The position numbers were made by a program, and so were the translations under genes. This document shows, piece by piece, positions 10,701 to 21,503 of a stretch of DNA of 64,000 nucleotides. Position 1 is the first letter of the stretch. The number at the start of each line of letters is the position of its first letter. The stretch is from the NCBI GenBank assembly GCA_905221605.1, contig CAJNDS010002419.1, forward strand, positions 186,150 through 250,149. The letters run 5' to 3'. Source of the stretch: Symbiodinium natans. Lineage: Eukaryota; Sar; Dinophyceae; Suessiales; Symbiodiniaceae. The notes below the pieces were generated by a model. That model had not been told where the DNA came from. It was given only the letters and a program-made list of their open reading frames with translations, and ran no database searches.

Positions 10701-12930
10701 CAAGGCAGATTGCAGGGACTTTTACTCAGAAGGCAATAGAAGCCGCAAATCGTGTTGGCCGATCGGGCATTGTTTGGGATGAAGCGCTCGCTACTGGAGT
10801 TGCCTTGCCGCAGCACAGCGTGGTCATGATCTGGCGGGATTGGGACAATGTCCCTTCCAAGCTTCGTGTGGCAGCTCAGCGAGGGTTGCCAGTGGTCATG
10901 TGCCCACACAGCGCAACATATTTGGATTTCGCACAAGGGCCACGCGATCCCTACGAGTCCCAGCAGGGCGTCGTGGACCTGCGAAAAGTTTACAGCTTGC
11001 CTTTAGATGGACATGGAGCCAACGTTCTTGGAGGTCAGGGCCAGCTGTGGAGCGAGTATATCAGGCGTGGTCTCTCGCTTGTGCGTGCTTAGCTTTGCAA
11101 TCGAGATTCAAGGACTCATCATTGACATCGGTTTTCACGGTGCGTGTCGTTTTCACGAGAGCTTGCCTTGACATCCTTGACGCTGTCAGTCGCGGGCTGG
11201 ATGACCTGGACTTCAAGGACCGGGGCTCCGGCGTTGTAGGTCATTGCTAGTGCAAGCGTATCCCATCGTTTCCTGGTCTCCACGCCTGCTGCGCAGGCCT
11301 GGCCCCGCGGAGCTGCGATTGCAGAAGCGACCTGGTGTGACCATCGCCGACCGGGTTTCGATGACTTCAAGAGGCTGTGGGAAGCTTGTGGGAAGCTTGT
11401 GGGAAGCTTGATGAAGGGTGTAGCCTCATTTGTCATACTTTGTTGACTTCAGTCTTCTTTTCTTCTTCTTCTTCTTCATTTTGCGTTTGTTGATTGGTCA
11501 CGGCATTTCTTGTGCCACCGTCGTGTTTCCCAGACAGCAGCAGCTCCTGTTTAAGGTTTAGGGCTTTTGCGGGCTTCGGGCTTGCCAGCCGCTTGCCAGC
11601 CTCTGTGATGGGCTTCACGGCCGACATCTCCTTGTTGGCTTGTTCTTGCTGGGCTTGCCGCCCACCGGCAGCAGAACAACCTATGCCGCCTAAACCCCAC
11701 AAGAATCTGTCGGTCGGCACGTCGGTTTGCCTGTTGGCGGCTTCAGGCGGATCAAAGCCAGAGCCTCCAACTTCAAAGAGCTGGGCATCGAGCTGATCGT
11801 GAGCTGATCATGTGCTGAGAGAGAGCTTTTCCTTGGCCACATTTAAACGTTACAGGTGAGCTGAGGCGTGCCAGACTGAAACAGCTTGGAGCAAAAAAAG
11901 GGCTCTGAAAATTGATCTTCAGCTGCAAGAGCCGGGCCTGTACGCATTTGCGGCATCAAGTCGAGAGGCAACTCGCCGTCAGTACGACCGAGACCGGGAC
12001 TTCGCGACGGCGGGCAGCGAGGCTCCCTTGTTCACGGGTCATGCGACTTTAGAATGTGAGAGATGCTTGACAGATTGAGGTAAACGGCTACTCAAAGCGG
12101 AAAGATCGAGCTCCCTTCGATGCAACAGAGCTGATGAAGAAGATTCAAGAGCAGCTTGGTGGCAAGTGCAGGCCCTGGGCCTGAAGAGGCCATTGCAGCG
12201 ACGCTGCGCAATGAGGCACTACAAGCCTCCGGGAAGAGAAATTGACGTGGAGGCAGCGCTCGTGGTTGAATAGGTTGAATATGTCGACTCCGAGCAGAAG
12301 CTGCGTGGTAGGTTCGGTGCAAGCTGGAGAAGTTCTTCTATGGCGGCACCAAGCAGGTCGTCAGGAGCATGGCTGGACACGCTCCCATACGTGCCTGCAG
12401 GGGCGTTTGTTATAGGTTCTACTTCACGCGAGGACTCGTCGAATTTACCGGGACTTCCAAGAGTTCCACGAAGACAAGCAGTTTCGTCTTGATGTACCCA
12501 AAGGTGCGATATAATGCAATGGCACCCATTTGCAGCAGATCACTGACTAATTACGAAATACTACGGTTTCATGTGCTCAGAGCACACCTTGCTGTGAATT
12601 GAAGGTGCGGCTGAGCCTTGGGACTCCTGACCTGCACCGTGAGAGACACTAGGGGATGATGTATGCTCTTGTGTTCTCTTGTGGGGGAGGCGTGGATGTG
12701 CTAAGGAGTGCAAGATGAAAGGTGGCGACATGAATTTGGAGGCGCAGACGGACACCCTGCGCTTTGTGGTGAAGTCCAAGCCCCACAAGGCAGGGGAGGG
12801 TCTGTTCTCGACGCCCACTTGGAATCCCGAGACCCTTGAGTGACCTCAGAGCTGATGGCTCAGGTCTTGGAGCGCCGCGGAGGGGACTTGCATGTCCTCC
12901 GAGAGGTGCGCCTGAGACCCGATGCGCGGG
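7740..12930 (+). CDS. DnaJ/Hsp40 co-chaperone, J domain plus C-terminal substrate-binding domain
   Basis: J proteins recruit Hsp70 and stimulate its ATPase. ATG 7740 follows an in-frame TGA. Exons by family reading: 7740-7781 (ends NYYT), 7915-7959 (VLGVDEYAPLEEIKK), 8017-8076 (AYKKLSLIYHPDKMAGLSKE, with the HPD motif), 8141-8178 (EQEERAGVFIEI), 8254-8281 (NAYLVLSDQ), 11968-12021 (ATRRQYDRDRDFATAGSE), 12080 to about 12118 (VNGYSKRKDRAPF), 12172-12267 (...REIDVEAALVV), 12324-12364 (LEKFFYGGTKQVV), 12433-12503 (TRRIYRDFQEFHEDKQFRL), 12722-12789 (TDTLRFVVKSKPHK), and 12864 onward (VLERRGGDLHVLREVRL). The later exons follow the DnaJ class B C-terminal fold (GGTK, KPH, RxGxDL). The intron at 8282-11967 encloses a complete hexosaminidase gene. 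The end of exon 7 (12118 or later, up to about 12160) is uncertain, and exons after 12.93 kb and the stop were not found. Identity is firm; completeness is not. Confidence 0.85.
8250..12052 (+). repeat. tandem duplication unit B
   Basis: Counterpart of 2036-5832. It begins at intact DnaJ exon 4 and ends in the intron after DnaJ exon 5. The upstream spacer (8290-9650) is diverged from unit A with many indels; the hexosaminidase part differs at only scattered positions. Confidence 0.85.
9661..11446 (+). CDS. beta-N-acetylhexosaminidase (GH20), copy B, nested in a DnaJ intron
   Basis: Nearly identical to copy A. Exon 1 is about 9773-11064, with catalytic HVGGDE (Asp and Glu codons 10625-10630) and the same GH20 landmarks. 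The mini-exon is 11190-11217 and the last exon 11297-11446, ending in TGA. Introns are GC-AG (11065-11189) and GA-AG (11218-11296), the same positions as copy A. Differences in exon 1 include SFEQENRLA for SFEQQHHLA, GHSSGN for GHSSWN, and TGVALP for TGVPLP. An 11-bp unit (GAAGCTTGTGG) is present twice here and once in copy A, so the two proteins end in different frames: this one stops soon after KGVASFVILC. The whole gene lies, on the same strand, inside the 3686-nt intron of the DnaJ gene. The N-terminal LVPAPQSVELL segment at 9661-9740 shows the same frame change as copy A. Confidence 0.9.
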
Positions 12931-14960
12931 GCCTCGGGCTCTTTCGGGCTCCCTTGAATGGGGGGGGGGGCAAGTATGGGCATGTGGCATGTGCTTTTTT
13001 AGTTCGGACCTACGATACCCGAGGGGTAGCCAGGCATTTCCAGGCAGCTTCCAATGTTTTTTTTTCTAAGGCCCACTTGCAACCTTTCCTCCAGACCGCA
13101 GTCGGATGCTGAGGAATGCTCAGGTCATCTTGACTCATGTGGGATGAGATGCCTTCTTTCTTCTGCGAAACGGTGCCTGTAAGGTCAGCACGGTTGAGGG
13201 GCGTACCGTTCTTCTCTGGGGACAGAACCCGTTGTATTCCCAGGCAGGTGTTCAATCGTGGAATTCGCCGTGTCTGGTCCGTTCTGTGACTCTTGGAAGG
13301 CTGCATCATCCAGTGCTGTTCTCCACGCTTGCTGGCTCAGTCTGACAGCTGGCAGTCATTGCAACGTGTGCTACGTATGACCATTCAGATGTGCATCAAG
13401 GTGTCTGTGGAAGGTGAGGGCATTGGTGACAAAGGCGGAAGTGAGCCCATGCTCATGCGATCCCACACTTTTGTCGAACATAGAGCATGCACGAAATTGC
13501 ACAGGCCATCTGCTGCTGTCTGCCCGCGTGGCTGCAAAAGCAGGGAGCACCCTAGCGGCAACAGAAGGGCGCTAGCTTTGACGGTGGGCTCCGTTATGAC
13601 GGGCTCCGTTTCGACGCTGCGATGGCCCTCTGGTCTCAAGTTGGCAAAGTCGGCATGCCAAGGCCAAGAGACACGCCTCATCGTCGTCAAGACGCAGCTT
13701 GTCAGCAGCGCATGAGTGACCAAATGAAAACACGCCTGCCCGACGACTGCTTCTCGGCAAGGACATACACCAAGATCCAGTTCTACGTTGGAGTCCGGAG
13801 CTTGGAAGCTTTTGTGCCGCCAAGTGTCGCTGCACGTACACGCTGTAAGCGCAACTTCGGGAGGTTCCCGTGCCAGCCAGCGTGGAGGACCTCTTGCCCA
13901 AATTCTGTCAACCCTGCCACTGTCCACACGCGACCCTCCAAATCAAGCCAACATGGAGGACCTGCAGGAGTCCATCCGCGAGGTCTTGCAATGGCCTGAA
14001 GACCATCCTGTGACGTTGAGGAGGTCGGCTGTCATCCAATGACAGTCATCGTGTGCGTTTAACGCGCCAAATCGGGCTACGGCTATTGATTTTATTGTAC
14101 CCTGCGTGCACACACTGGTCCGTGTGTCCGTGACTCTCAATGGCGTGCATGTGCGTTGCGCCCTCTGACTCCCTGCTTTGTGGCCATCCTCTGCCTTGAA
14201 ACGTGAACAAGTACAGCCTAGGGCGGATTTTCTGCGTTTTGTTGTCAAACAGCTATCGAGGAGCTCCTCGGGCCTTCCATTTGGGGAGCAATCGTTGCTG
14301 GAGTCGGAGGACTCGGAAGTCGTCCTTGACTGCAGGGCTGGGGCCTCAGGGCCCCGCAACAGTCCGTGAGACAGTTGCGTCTGCTTCTGCTCAACGTGTT
14401 GCCCTTGGTCTGTACCCTCCACAGGCCGAGTGCGTGGCTGAGGCGCCTTTCTGCTATCTCCTTCTTACTTCTGTTTCTTCTGTTTGCTGTCGCACATGTG
14501 TGCACACATGTTGCAGAGCCCGGATGCACGATGGTTGCCATAATCTGCATGATGTGTTGATTGGTTCGGAGGTGCCGATGTCATTCCGGAGGGCCCGTGA
14601 TCTGCTTGCAGCTATGGCCGCGTTTGCCGGCACAGATGCTTTCGAAGAGGCAGGACAGCTTTTTGCATGTTTTTTCTATGTGACCTTTTGTGCCTGCCAG
14701 GGGTTGAGCGGGTGCTTGCAAGCCGCGTCTTATCTGCAAAGCTCGGGCATCCGCCTAACAGTGTGGGATCGCTTTGTCATCGTTCTCCACACCCAGGTGG
14801 GTACGGCGCGCCACGAGAGCCTCCTTCGGAAGCTCTGGGAGCCTGCTTGTTCTTTCCTCGGGTCCATGACAGAGTCCATGAAGAGTTGGAAGTGAATGGA
14901 ACACGTACTGGAACTGACTTGAGATGACAAGCGGTTCCTGGCCTAAGGTCGGAGTGCACT
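12931..14960 (+). other. unassigned region with exon-like segments
   Basis: Some stretches look coding but match no family I recognise: about 13945-14040 (MEDLQESIREVLQWPEDHP) and 14720-14895 (ends ...GSMTESMKSWK then TGA). They could be later exons of the DnaJ gene or of another gene. A run of ten or more G bases lies at about 12961. Confidence 0.3.
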
Positions 14961-14961
14961 T

Positions 14962-15396
14962 TTGTGTGGCTACGAGCCGACTCTCGAAGGCCTGTGGAAG
15001 GCCGCCCAGCGTGCGCTCTGGGTGCTGCGCGAGGAGGTGGATGGCGAGACGCTGCAGCAGCGCTTCGCCCAGTTCGGCTTCGAGCTGCGGATGCCTCCGA
15101 AGCCGAGGCTGCCCAGGCGACGCAAGCTTCCGAGACCCGACGTGGAGAACTTCCTGGTGCGCAATGGGCTGGGACCGGCAAGCTGGAGTGACAGCCTCCC
15201 AGACCCTGGTTCAGAGACGGAGCCGGAGGAGGAGGCGCCGGACTACGAGGAAAGGAAGGCCCAGCAGTGCCGTGAGAATGAGGAGCAAGAAAAGGCCTTC
15301 CTCACTTTCCTCCGACACGGTGCCGCGCACGCTCCAGATCGAAGACGAGCAAAGCGCCTGGGTCCCTTCGGGGCTGCTGCTCACCCTCTCATGTGA
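14962..15396 (+). CDS. hypothetical protein, charged, probable exon
   Basis: An open frame of about 144 residues with coding-like composition: an N-terminal helix-prone part (LWKAAQRALWVLREEVDGET), a basic proline-rich middle (PPKPRLPRRRKLPRP), then an acidic stretch rich in Glu (ETEPEEEAPDYEERK). Upstream sequence contains AG acceptors, so the true start is uncertain. No known domain was recognised. It may belong to the same gene as exon-like pieces upstream or to the TPR gene downstream; nothing in the sequence settles this. Bases 15397-16100 hold nothing I recognise. Confidence 0.4.
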   Translation: MCGYEPTLEGLWKAAQRALWVLREEVDGETLQQRFAQFGFELRMPPKPRLPRRRKLPRPDVENFLVRNGLGPASWSDSLPDPGSETEPEEEAPDYEERKAQQCRENEEQEKAFLTFLRHGAAHAPDRRRAKRLGPFGAAAHPLM

Positions 15397-16102
15397 GTGC
15401 CTCAGAGATCTGCAGTCAACACGTGTCTTGCTTGTACGGAGGATATCGAAGAGTCACACCGTGTCACTGTGTGACGCCAGGCTGCGACGCGCGGCCCACC
15501 GCGCGGAGCTGGCATCGGAGTGTTCCTTGGAGCTTCGCCCTCTCTTCGCGGGAGAGATCCTTGCTTCAATATCTTCAATGTGTTTTGAAGCAATCATCAT
15601 TCCTGCCGCCAGCCGCCTTTGCAATGCCATGACGTAGGGCAAAGGGTTGTACCGAGGCCAATGCAGCTGTTCACCAAGCCAACTTGTTTTCTGCAGCCTG
15701 TGCGCATTCATCTGCATTTGCAAGCGGGATTGCAGCCCAACTTCTGCGACAGGTAGCACCCATTCCCAGCACCGTAATTCTTGTTGCCGAGGCAGTTCTA
15801 CTCCAATGCAGGTCAAGCTATGCACGCAAATCCAGGCATCTCGTGCAAGACAAAGCTGTAGTCAAAGCTGTGTCATATCCTGATCATGCCCTGATGTTGC
15901 GCAGGCCAGCTGCAGCCGACGCCCATGTTTGCAGTGAACGCCCGAGTGTTGCATCATGTTGCATCCCTGTGTGTGTGGGGACATGTTCTCATTGCTTTTT
16001 TGGTAAGGTTGCAATTTGTTGTCCTTCGGGAGCGAAGAAGGCAGCTTGGATTACTAGTTGCCAACCTTTGCCTGGTTCTGAGCGGCAGTTGCAGTCATTG
16101 TA

Positions 16103-17832
16103 GTGCAGGCTGGACGGGAGGAGTGGATGCGACTTCGACATCAACTGCTCCCGGCGCTGAAGCACCTGCTCTTGATCTGCCTCTCGAGAGCTCGGAGTTT
16201 GCTGCCCCGGCAGCTCTTGCCTTCTCCAGCATCTTCTGCTGGCTATGCAGAAACAGGCGGTGTGTCCGTTAACTCCGGCAAAGCACAACCAACATGCGAT
16301 GATGGGGCCGACGAGTCCAGTGAGGGCGAGGACAACGGCGAAGTGATACAACTTGCCAAGAGAAGAATAGAAGAAACCAGAGGACAGACCTGTGATTTTG
16401 ACGATCTCGACATGCTGGACGAATTGGAGGAAGCTGCTGCATCCATCCGCAAAGAGAGGCGAGAGCACAGAAGACGACTTCGGGCTGCGCGCGAGTCCTG
16501 GATACGAGATGCGCAGCGTGAGGCCAATCAAGTTCCTGCGGAAAAGTCTGATGTCCCACAGGTGAGTCAGGTGAGTCCCGCGCTGTGGAAGCAGCTTGCT
16601 ACAGATGCCGTCAAGTCTGGTGACTTCTACCTTGCCCAGTGGTACTACTCGAAGGAGGCAGAATGCTATGGCCTGCCGGCACTGCAGGCTGCAGAGTTGA
16701 CGGACACGGACACAGAACATGCCGATGATGAGGCGACACGATGTGAAAGCCACGGGAACCTGCACGAGCGAGCCGTGGTTTTGTCCAACCGATCCCTTTG
16801 CCTGGTCCGTATGAGGCAGCCGGATGCCGCGCTGCGGGACGCCCGCCATGCGGTGTCCTTGCGGCCCGACTGGGGCCGCGCGTGGAGCCGCGTTGGGGCC
16901 GCAGCCGCAGCGACATCGGCATCGGCCGAGGCTTGCGAGGCCTGGCGCAAGGCTGTCCAACTCGATTGCTGTGAGGAGAACCTGAAAGGCTTGGAGGATG
17001 CCTGCCGGCGTAATCCGCAGAGCGCACGGAACTGCAAGGAACAGGGCAACCTGGCGTTGCGAGGCAAGGACTGGGGGTTGGCAATTTGCTGCTATACTGA
17101 GGCTTTAGCTGCCATCCCACCACAGAGATTGGTCGAGCAGTCCGAAACGGTGATACAGGACGATTACAGCTTGCTCAGATCCATACTCTTTTCCAATCGA
17201 TCCGCTGCCTTCGCGCATGTCGGCCGTTGGCAGGCAGCAGTCCGCGATGCGAAGTGTGCAGTGGCAGAAGGCCAGTCTTACCCGAAGGCTTACTGTCGTC
17301 TCGGCGTCGCTTTGCTTGGCTGCTGCGAGAACGAGCGTGCGTACGTGGCCTTTGCCATGGCGCTGAGAGCCGAAGATCGCAACATGGCTGCGAGCAAAGG
17401 GCGCCAGGCCTGCTTGCAGTTGGTGCCGCGGTGGTCGTCTTCAGCTGCGGCTTGGCGTCGAAGAAGGTTTCTGCGTGATGCAGGAAGACCTCGAAGCAGA
17501 ACCCGCGTCTATCTCCTCTCGGAGTTGCGCTTTGGGCAGGGCGCCAATGAGGCGTGGGTGCACGGCATCCATGCAACCAAGTTCTTGGATGATGTCCTGA
17601 TCCTGACCGGAAATGTTGCGGACTCTTTCCGTGCGCTCGAACGAGGTCTGACGCGAGCTTAGCATGCTTGGCAGAATGCAGCCCTGTTGAATTTCTCGCG
17701 TACCCGAGTGCCTCAGAGTGTCTCAGTGCGCCCCGAGGACAGCGTTGCGCTCAAAGTTCCGTCGGATCTTCTTCGTGCCCGGCAATAACGAAATGTGGAT
17801 CACGCCAATTGAGATGGAGAGGTGCCCCTGCT
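16103..17832 (+). CDS. TPR protein fused to a degenerate calcineurin-like phosphoesterase domain
   Basis: A long first exon (to 17652) encodes, after an acidic and coiled-coil-like region (DDLDMLDELEEAAASIRKER), two tetratricopeptide blocks of the Hsp70/Hsp90 co-chaperone style: roughly residues 155-300 (SGDFYLAQWYYSKEA, LSNRSLCLVRMRQPDAALRD) and 308-430 (CKEQGNLALRGKDWGLAIC, FSNRSAAFAHVGRWQAAVRD). From about 17504 the frame continues as a metallophosphoesterase start (VYLLSELRFGQ, DVLILTGNVADS). A GC-AG intron at 17653-17737 leads to an exon at 17738-17832 reading RSKFRRIFFVPGNNEMWITP, followed by the donor GTAAGTCACG. Canonical metal-binding motifs DxH, GDxxD and GNH(D/E) appear as ExR, GNxxD and GNNE, so catalysis is doubtful. 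Later phosphatase exons were not found. The start is uncertain; clear coding character begins near 16230. Confidence 0.75.
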
Positions 17833-20800
17833 GTAAGTCACGAAAACCAGTGGAGCTAGGCGGCTCGAGTTTATTCTTGCTTTAGTGATTAGGGTCGGAC
17901 AAGGCCCGGAAAGCTACTGACTACTGACTCCATCATGAAGCGAGGGGCGGGAGAGGGTGGACGATTAATATTGCTCCTTTGAAGATGTGCCCTGTTGAGG
18001 GGTCAATAGTGAATAAATCAAGATAGGCACCGCGTGCAAGTGTCAGCCCCAACATGGATTCCAACCGGGGGCGGGGGTCAACAGGCAAGGTGTGCTTGTG
18101 TCAGTCTGTCGGCGTATGGGTTTACGGGAGTTTGGGGGTTTAGGGATATGGGGAGTTTGGGGATTTAGGCGTTTAGGGATTTCGGGGTCTAGGGGATTTC
18201 GGGGCTTTTTGGGGCTGAGGGTTTCGGAGTTCAGGGGTTCAGGGTTTAGCCCTCCAACCAGCCGTTATGTCGCAGCAAAGCCGCGAAGCCATCATTACCC
18301 AGGGGTGAGACAGGGAGAAAACGCCCATAAAATTCATTGCATCTCGGATGCACCACATGTTAAATGGGTTTCGTGGTGTTCAGGGCGTAGGGGCTTTTGA
18401 GGCTAGCGTTTGGGGTTCAGGCCTCGGCTTGCCCTTCAAGCAATTATCTTGTATGTTGTATCATGTTCCATCACTGTAGCCGAGCCTTCGTGGAAACAAT
18501 AACTACGGCGCACATGCAGATCTACAGATCCGAGGTTCCCTGATTCTGTCTGCAAGTTTTGGGCCATCCTTGAGGCCGGTGTGGTACAGAGATCACTCGA
18601 TTTCTTGATGCCATGCATGTACATGCATACGTACTTCCACCATCTTTGTGGCCAGCTGTGCGATCGGCTTGGCGTTGACGTTGCGCCCGCTGCTGTTTGC
18701 GAAGGCAGGCCGCAGGAATCATGCGTTCATGGGGGAAGTAGACACTGAGTCCATCATGCTGTGAAGAGGTGTGTACGTAGTTCCTCTGTTCTCCTGGTAC
18801 AACGCCGAGTTCGACCTTGCTGACCCGTTGCTTGCCTGAGACACTTGCCGAATGTGACAGCACGATCCTGCTGGGGTATGTCGATTAAGATAGGCATTGT
18901 CTGAGCACATGGACGGTTCGTTTGGACACACCCTCTTTGTTTGCTGCCTACTGTAGTACCGTGCCGAAGCTTGAAAGGTTTCCAGACCCGCAGCTCCAGC
19001 ATGACAAGTGCTCTGCAAAAGTTGATTGTGCCTGGACACCTGACCTGCCGGAGAAGTTCCTTACAGGGCCACATTGGATGCCGTGCAGGTACGCAAAGTG
19101 GCCGATGGATCCCAACCATCAGGCTGAATGTTCGTTCACTTCGCTTTCCGAGATGGAAACGTTTACTTCTAGTACCGAGTAGCACGCTTTCCATGTGTGT
19201 TGATGGAGGTCTGGCGGTACATGCTGGCATTGAACAGGGACTATCTGCAGAAGCCGTGCCTTTGCTTTTTATTGAAACGTCTGAGCAAGTCGATTCGAGC
19301 AGCAACAGCCGCAGAGCAGCCACCAGGGTTCTGCTTGCCAGGTACCACGACACAGTCATCACGTGCTCGCACTTCGTTCCGAGGAGTGAGCTACCGGTGC
19401 GAGGCTGAGACATGAGGTGGTGTGGGCACGTCAACATTGCGGGATGCGCGTTGGCTTTCGGCAGCTTCGCCTCATAGCATTGAGGTGGTGCATGAGTTCA
19501 GCATGGCGAAGGCTGGGCGAAGGTCCTTTTTGTTGCGTCTTCGCCGGTGATCCATCATGACCCTCAGGCATCAGGTTGTGCTGAGCTTGACGATCAGCTA
19601 CGACAAGCAAGGCCAGGGCATTGTGTCATCATTGACGTGTTGCACAAACATGTAGAAGTCGTGTACTGTGGTTGAGTTGCACCATGTTGCACCTCTGCTT
19701 TGTCAAGGAGCAGCTGCCATGTCTACGGCCACAGCTCCAAGCAGTGTGGCAAGGCCTTTCGCCTGACGCCCTCTTTTAGGACAGCAGCCGGTTGCGGCTG
19801 CGAGTTTCCAGGAGATCGACGGCGTGATCTACCTCAATGCCCCGCACAAGGGCGGTGGGTGGTTCGGCGGCATTCGCAGATTGTGCACTGGAGCACGTTT
19901 TGGCACGCAGCGGGGAGGGGGATGCTCGGCATGCCTTCTTGTTTCAGGTAGGTTGTGTCGGGGGCAGACATCCTTTGTCGATGCAGGGTCATTCTTGGCT
20001 GAGGTTGGAAGAGCCGATACCGCTTGATGCTCAGTCGTTGACCCTTACACCTTTTTTGGCCTAGTCGGGAGGTGGTGGGGTCTTCTCATTGCAAACCCTC
20101 ATTATCCGGGCCCAATTGCTGCTCGTCTACGAGATCCTTTGTATGGCATTCGGTTGGCCCAGGTAGTTGGGCCACCAGAGGCTTAGTGGAAACCGCTGAT
20201 TTTCTTCAAATAGAAAGGGCGATATGCCTCACTACTCCGTGAAGCCAAACGCGGGTAATCGCTAGTGAGAGAAAGTGCAAGTTCGTCACAGAAGACCATG
20301 TTGCATAGCTTCTTCCACTTCGGAAACGCGAGATCGCTCAGGTGCGTGTTCAATGGCGAAAAGGTCTGCTGTGAGATGGTTTCTGTACACTAACGCTCAA
20401 CCAGCACCTTTCATGTTTCTTTACATCTTTTCTTGGTTGTCTTATACCTCAGCTTTAGCTGTGGCCGACTGGTCTGCAGCTGTTGGGATGCACAGCGTTG
20501 TGGCGCAGTGGGAGCAGACTGCGAAGCAGCTGCAGTTCCCAGCTGGCCTTTTTGTACACTGGCATCTCAACCGTTGGCTCTGGAACCCCCGAACTCTCGA
20601 CGCAGACCCTAAAGCCCAGGGCCCAGATAGACCCTCTTCATACATGTCGTGCAGAGCAGCCGGCCAGTTACGACTGTATGTTCGATCTACTCTGTAAACG
20701 AGTGGATGCACTCAGATGAAGTGTGAAAGTAACAAGGCCGTGGTGTCAGGCAGCCTCATTCGGTGGTTGCATTCAGTGTTTCCGTGTGCAACATCTGCCT

Positions 20801-21480
20801 CGACACCACTCGCGAGTTCAAGCGGGCCGAACTGAGAAGTTTGCAATCTCAGAAGACGTGCGAACGAAGCACGAGAACGTTGTTGAGATAGCCTCATCCA
20901 TCGCCCAAAGAACTGGCGTGTGTCCAGGACACCGTATTGAGCAGGTGCGTTGTCACTGAAATCGGAGCTGAGTTTCCATATCCAGACCTGGACACCCCTT
21001 TTTCCATGAGTGAGCTCAATGCAATTCAGTGATGCATGATGGATAAGCGCAGGCTTCCACTTGGCATATAAGCAGCTCAGACGTTCAGAAGCCTGCGGCA
21101 CGGACAGAGGATGTTCCGATAATCTTCACAGCGCTGAGCGCTGTCTGCGCAGTGAACGCTGCGCTGCAGTCTTTTGCTTTGCGACGGCATGTGACGACAG
21201 GGCCTCTGCTCCTGCAAGCCCGCGTCGCTTCCAGGACCACAAAGACACAAAGCGAGGGATTTGCGAGTGCAACTGTTCATCTTTGCCTGTATTGCGCCCC
21301 TTTGGAAATGGGGTCCCCACGACTCTTGTTGGTCTAGTGAGTTCAGGCTCCTTTGACATGGCCGATCCTGCCATCAGATACATCTTAGTAGAGGCGTAGT
21401 ATGCATCTGATCTGAAGCTGTTGCTCTGAACGTTCAGAAGGTGCATAAAAAATGCTGGGTTTTGAGGGGGTACTTGGAAT
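17833..21480. other. gene-poor stretch
   Basis: After the GTAAGT donor no further phosphoesterase exon could be identified. A few short exon-like pieces appear, such as EIDGVIYLNAPHKGGGW near 19816-19860 and a segment before the donor CAG/GTGCGT at about 20835-20945, but no family is recognisable. The rest reads as noncoding on both strands. Confidence 0.35.
18105..18262 (+). repeat. degenerate TTTAGGG telomere-type island
   Basis: About 150 bases of imperfect TTTAGGG, TTTGGGG and TTTCGGGG units. TTTAGGG is the telomere repeat type reported from dinoflagellates, so this is an internal telomere-like array. Confidence 0.65.
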
Positions 21481-21503
21481 GTCAGCAATGCCAGCTCGCC
21501 GCG

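Noticed and set aside
12119-12323. Apparent frameshifts and a stop from a 9-bp duplication in the DnaJ gene
   Set aside because: Two short GA-AG introns (about 12119-12171 and 12268-12323) restore a normal DnaJ reading, so pseudogene status is not required. The first boundary remains uncertain.
15989-16960. 323-codon minus-strand open frame
   Set aside because: Antisense of the TPR gene; GC-rich coding DNA lowers stop frequency on the other strand. No domain.
18970-19182. Possible later exon of the phosphoesterase (DKCSAKVDCAWTPDL... YAKWP)
   Set aside because: Only a vague resemblance to Cys/Trp-Pro patterns; phase and spacing could not be justified.
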